Positions 32,875 through 33,221 of a stretch of 33,221 bases of DNA are shown here, in pieces. Origin of the DNA: Candidatus Rokuibacteriota bacterium (GTDB taxonomy: Bacteria; Methylomirabilota; Methylomirabilia; Rokubacteriales; CSP1-6); contig QHSU01000103.1 of NCBI GenBank assembly GCA_003220535.1, positions 1-33,221 of the forward strand. The letters are read 5' to 3'. The stretch's first letter is position 1. Each line of letters begins with the position of its first letter. The position numbers and the translations under genes were made by a program. The notes beneath the pieces are model-generated. The model was given only the letters and a program-made list of their open reading frames with translations. It did not search any database and was not told the DNA's origin.

Positions 32875-33221
32875 ATGAAAGCGACGACCGAGCCGACCTA
32901 CGTCTTGATCACGCCTGCGCGGAACGAAGAGCTCCACCTCGAGCAAACCATCCAGTCCGTCGTCGGGCAAACACTCCGGCCCGCCAAGTGGGTGATCGTC
33001 AGCGACGGGTCGACCGACCGGACGGACGAGATCGCCCGGCGCCATGTGGCCGCCCACGAGTGGATCGAGCTGGTGCGGATGCCCGAGCGGAAGGAGCGTC
33101 ACTTCGCCGGCAAGGTGCATGCGTTCAACGCGGGGGCCGCGCGGGTCCAGCATATTCCCTACGAGTTCATCGGCAATCTCGACGCGGACGTGTCGTTCGA
33201 GCCAGACTACGTCGAATACCT
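32875..33221 (+). CDS. Glycosyltransferase family 2, N-terminal part
   Basis: The first 115 codons of a GT-A-fold transferase, cut by the window edge. YVLITPARNEELHLEQTIQS is the standard N-terminal strand and loop. VIVSDGSTDRTDEIARRH holds the nucleotide-binding DGSxD motif, and FIGNLDADVSFEPDY the DAD motif (DxD) that binds the metal and the UDP- or GDP-sugar. GAGG lies seven bases before the ATG. It continues the polysaccharide locus, 155 bp after the flippase. The acceptor cannot be predicted from this part. Confidence 0.92.
   Translation, partial: MKATTEPTYVLITPARNEELHLEQTIQSVVGQTLRPAKWVIVSDGSTDRTDEIARRHVAAHEWIELVRMPERKERHFAGKVHAFNAGAARVQHIPYEFIGNLDADVSFEPDYVEY

Overview
This is a GC-rich bacterial window that reads as an environmental (soil or sediment) genome. 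The gene content fits the Rokubacteria/Methylomirabilota sort of lineage: many stand-alone ABC substrate-binding proteins, a DUF6282-type Tat protein, PEP-CTERM proteins, and tyrosinase and acyl-CoA dehydrogenase debris. That assignment is an inference from gene style only; no rRNA or other phylogenetic marker is present.

Layout. 1-2.2 kb is a gene graveyard: a tyrosinase CuB fragment, an acyl-CoA dehydrogenase N-terminal fragment and a frameshifted carboxymuconolactone-decarboxylase-family gene. 2.5-6.8 kb is an intact carbohydrate-uptake operon (Gfo/Idh/MocA oxidoreductase, substrate-binding protein, two permeases, small lipoprotein) with no ATPase gene. 6.9-9.5 kb holds an MFS remnant and poorly conserved membrane proteins. 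9.5-13.3 kb has a solitary ABC substrate-binding protein, two PEP-CTERM surface proteins, a small secreted protein and the tail of a tyrosine recombinase. 14.0-14.8 kb has an IS21 IstA remnant and a zinc-ribbon protein.

15.0-19.5 kb is the most interesting block. An XPB-type SF2 helicase overlaps a DUF790/Bax1 nuclease gene. Two small genes of unknown function diverge from them, and a DUF433/DUF5615 toxin-antitoxin pair follows. The block lies between two same-direction copies of a tRNA 3' end (T-arm plus acceptor plus CCA; 16 bp identical), which looks like a small island at a tRNA attachment site. The helicase has an in-frame TGA at a likely Trp codon, and two of its neighbours are frameshifted.

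19.7-28.6 kb contains a doubly frameshifted DUF6282 protein, then a dipeptide/oligopeptide-type ABC system: one substrate-binding protein on the plus strand converging on a complete minus-strand operon (DppB, DppC, substrate-binding protein, DppD, DppF). The convergence point carries a tandem hairpin repeat of about 87 bp. 29.1-33.2 kb begins a surface polysaccharide locus: an in-frame chimera of a secreted-protein N-terminus with the C-terminal part of an exosortase, a GT4 glycosyltransferase, a Wzx-like flippase and the start of a GT2 glycosyltransferase.

Cross-cutting signals. A 28-bp element (25/28 identical) lies 130-170 bp upstream of both plus-strand transport loci. Three otherwise intact genes have a good Shine-Dalgarno sequence placed before CTG or ATC rather than ATG, GTG or TTG. 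Frameshifts and nonsense changes cluster in 1-2.2 kb and 14-20.8 kb, while the transport operons are clean.
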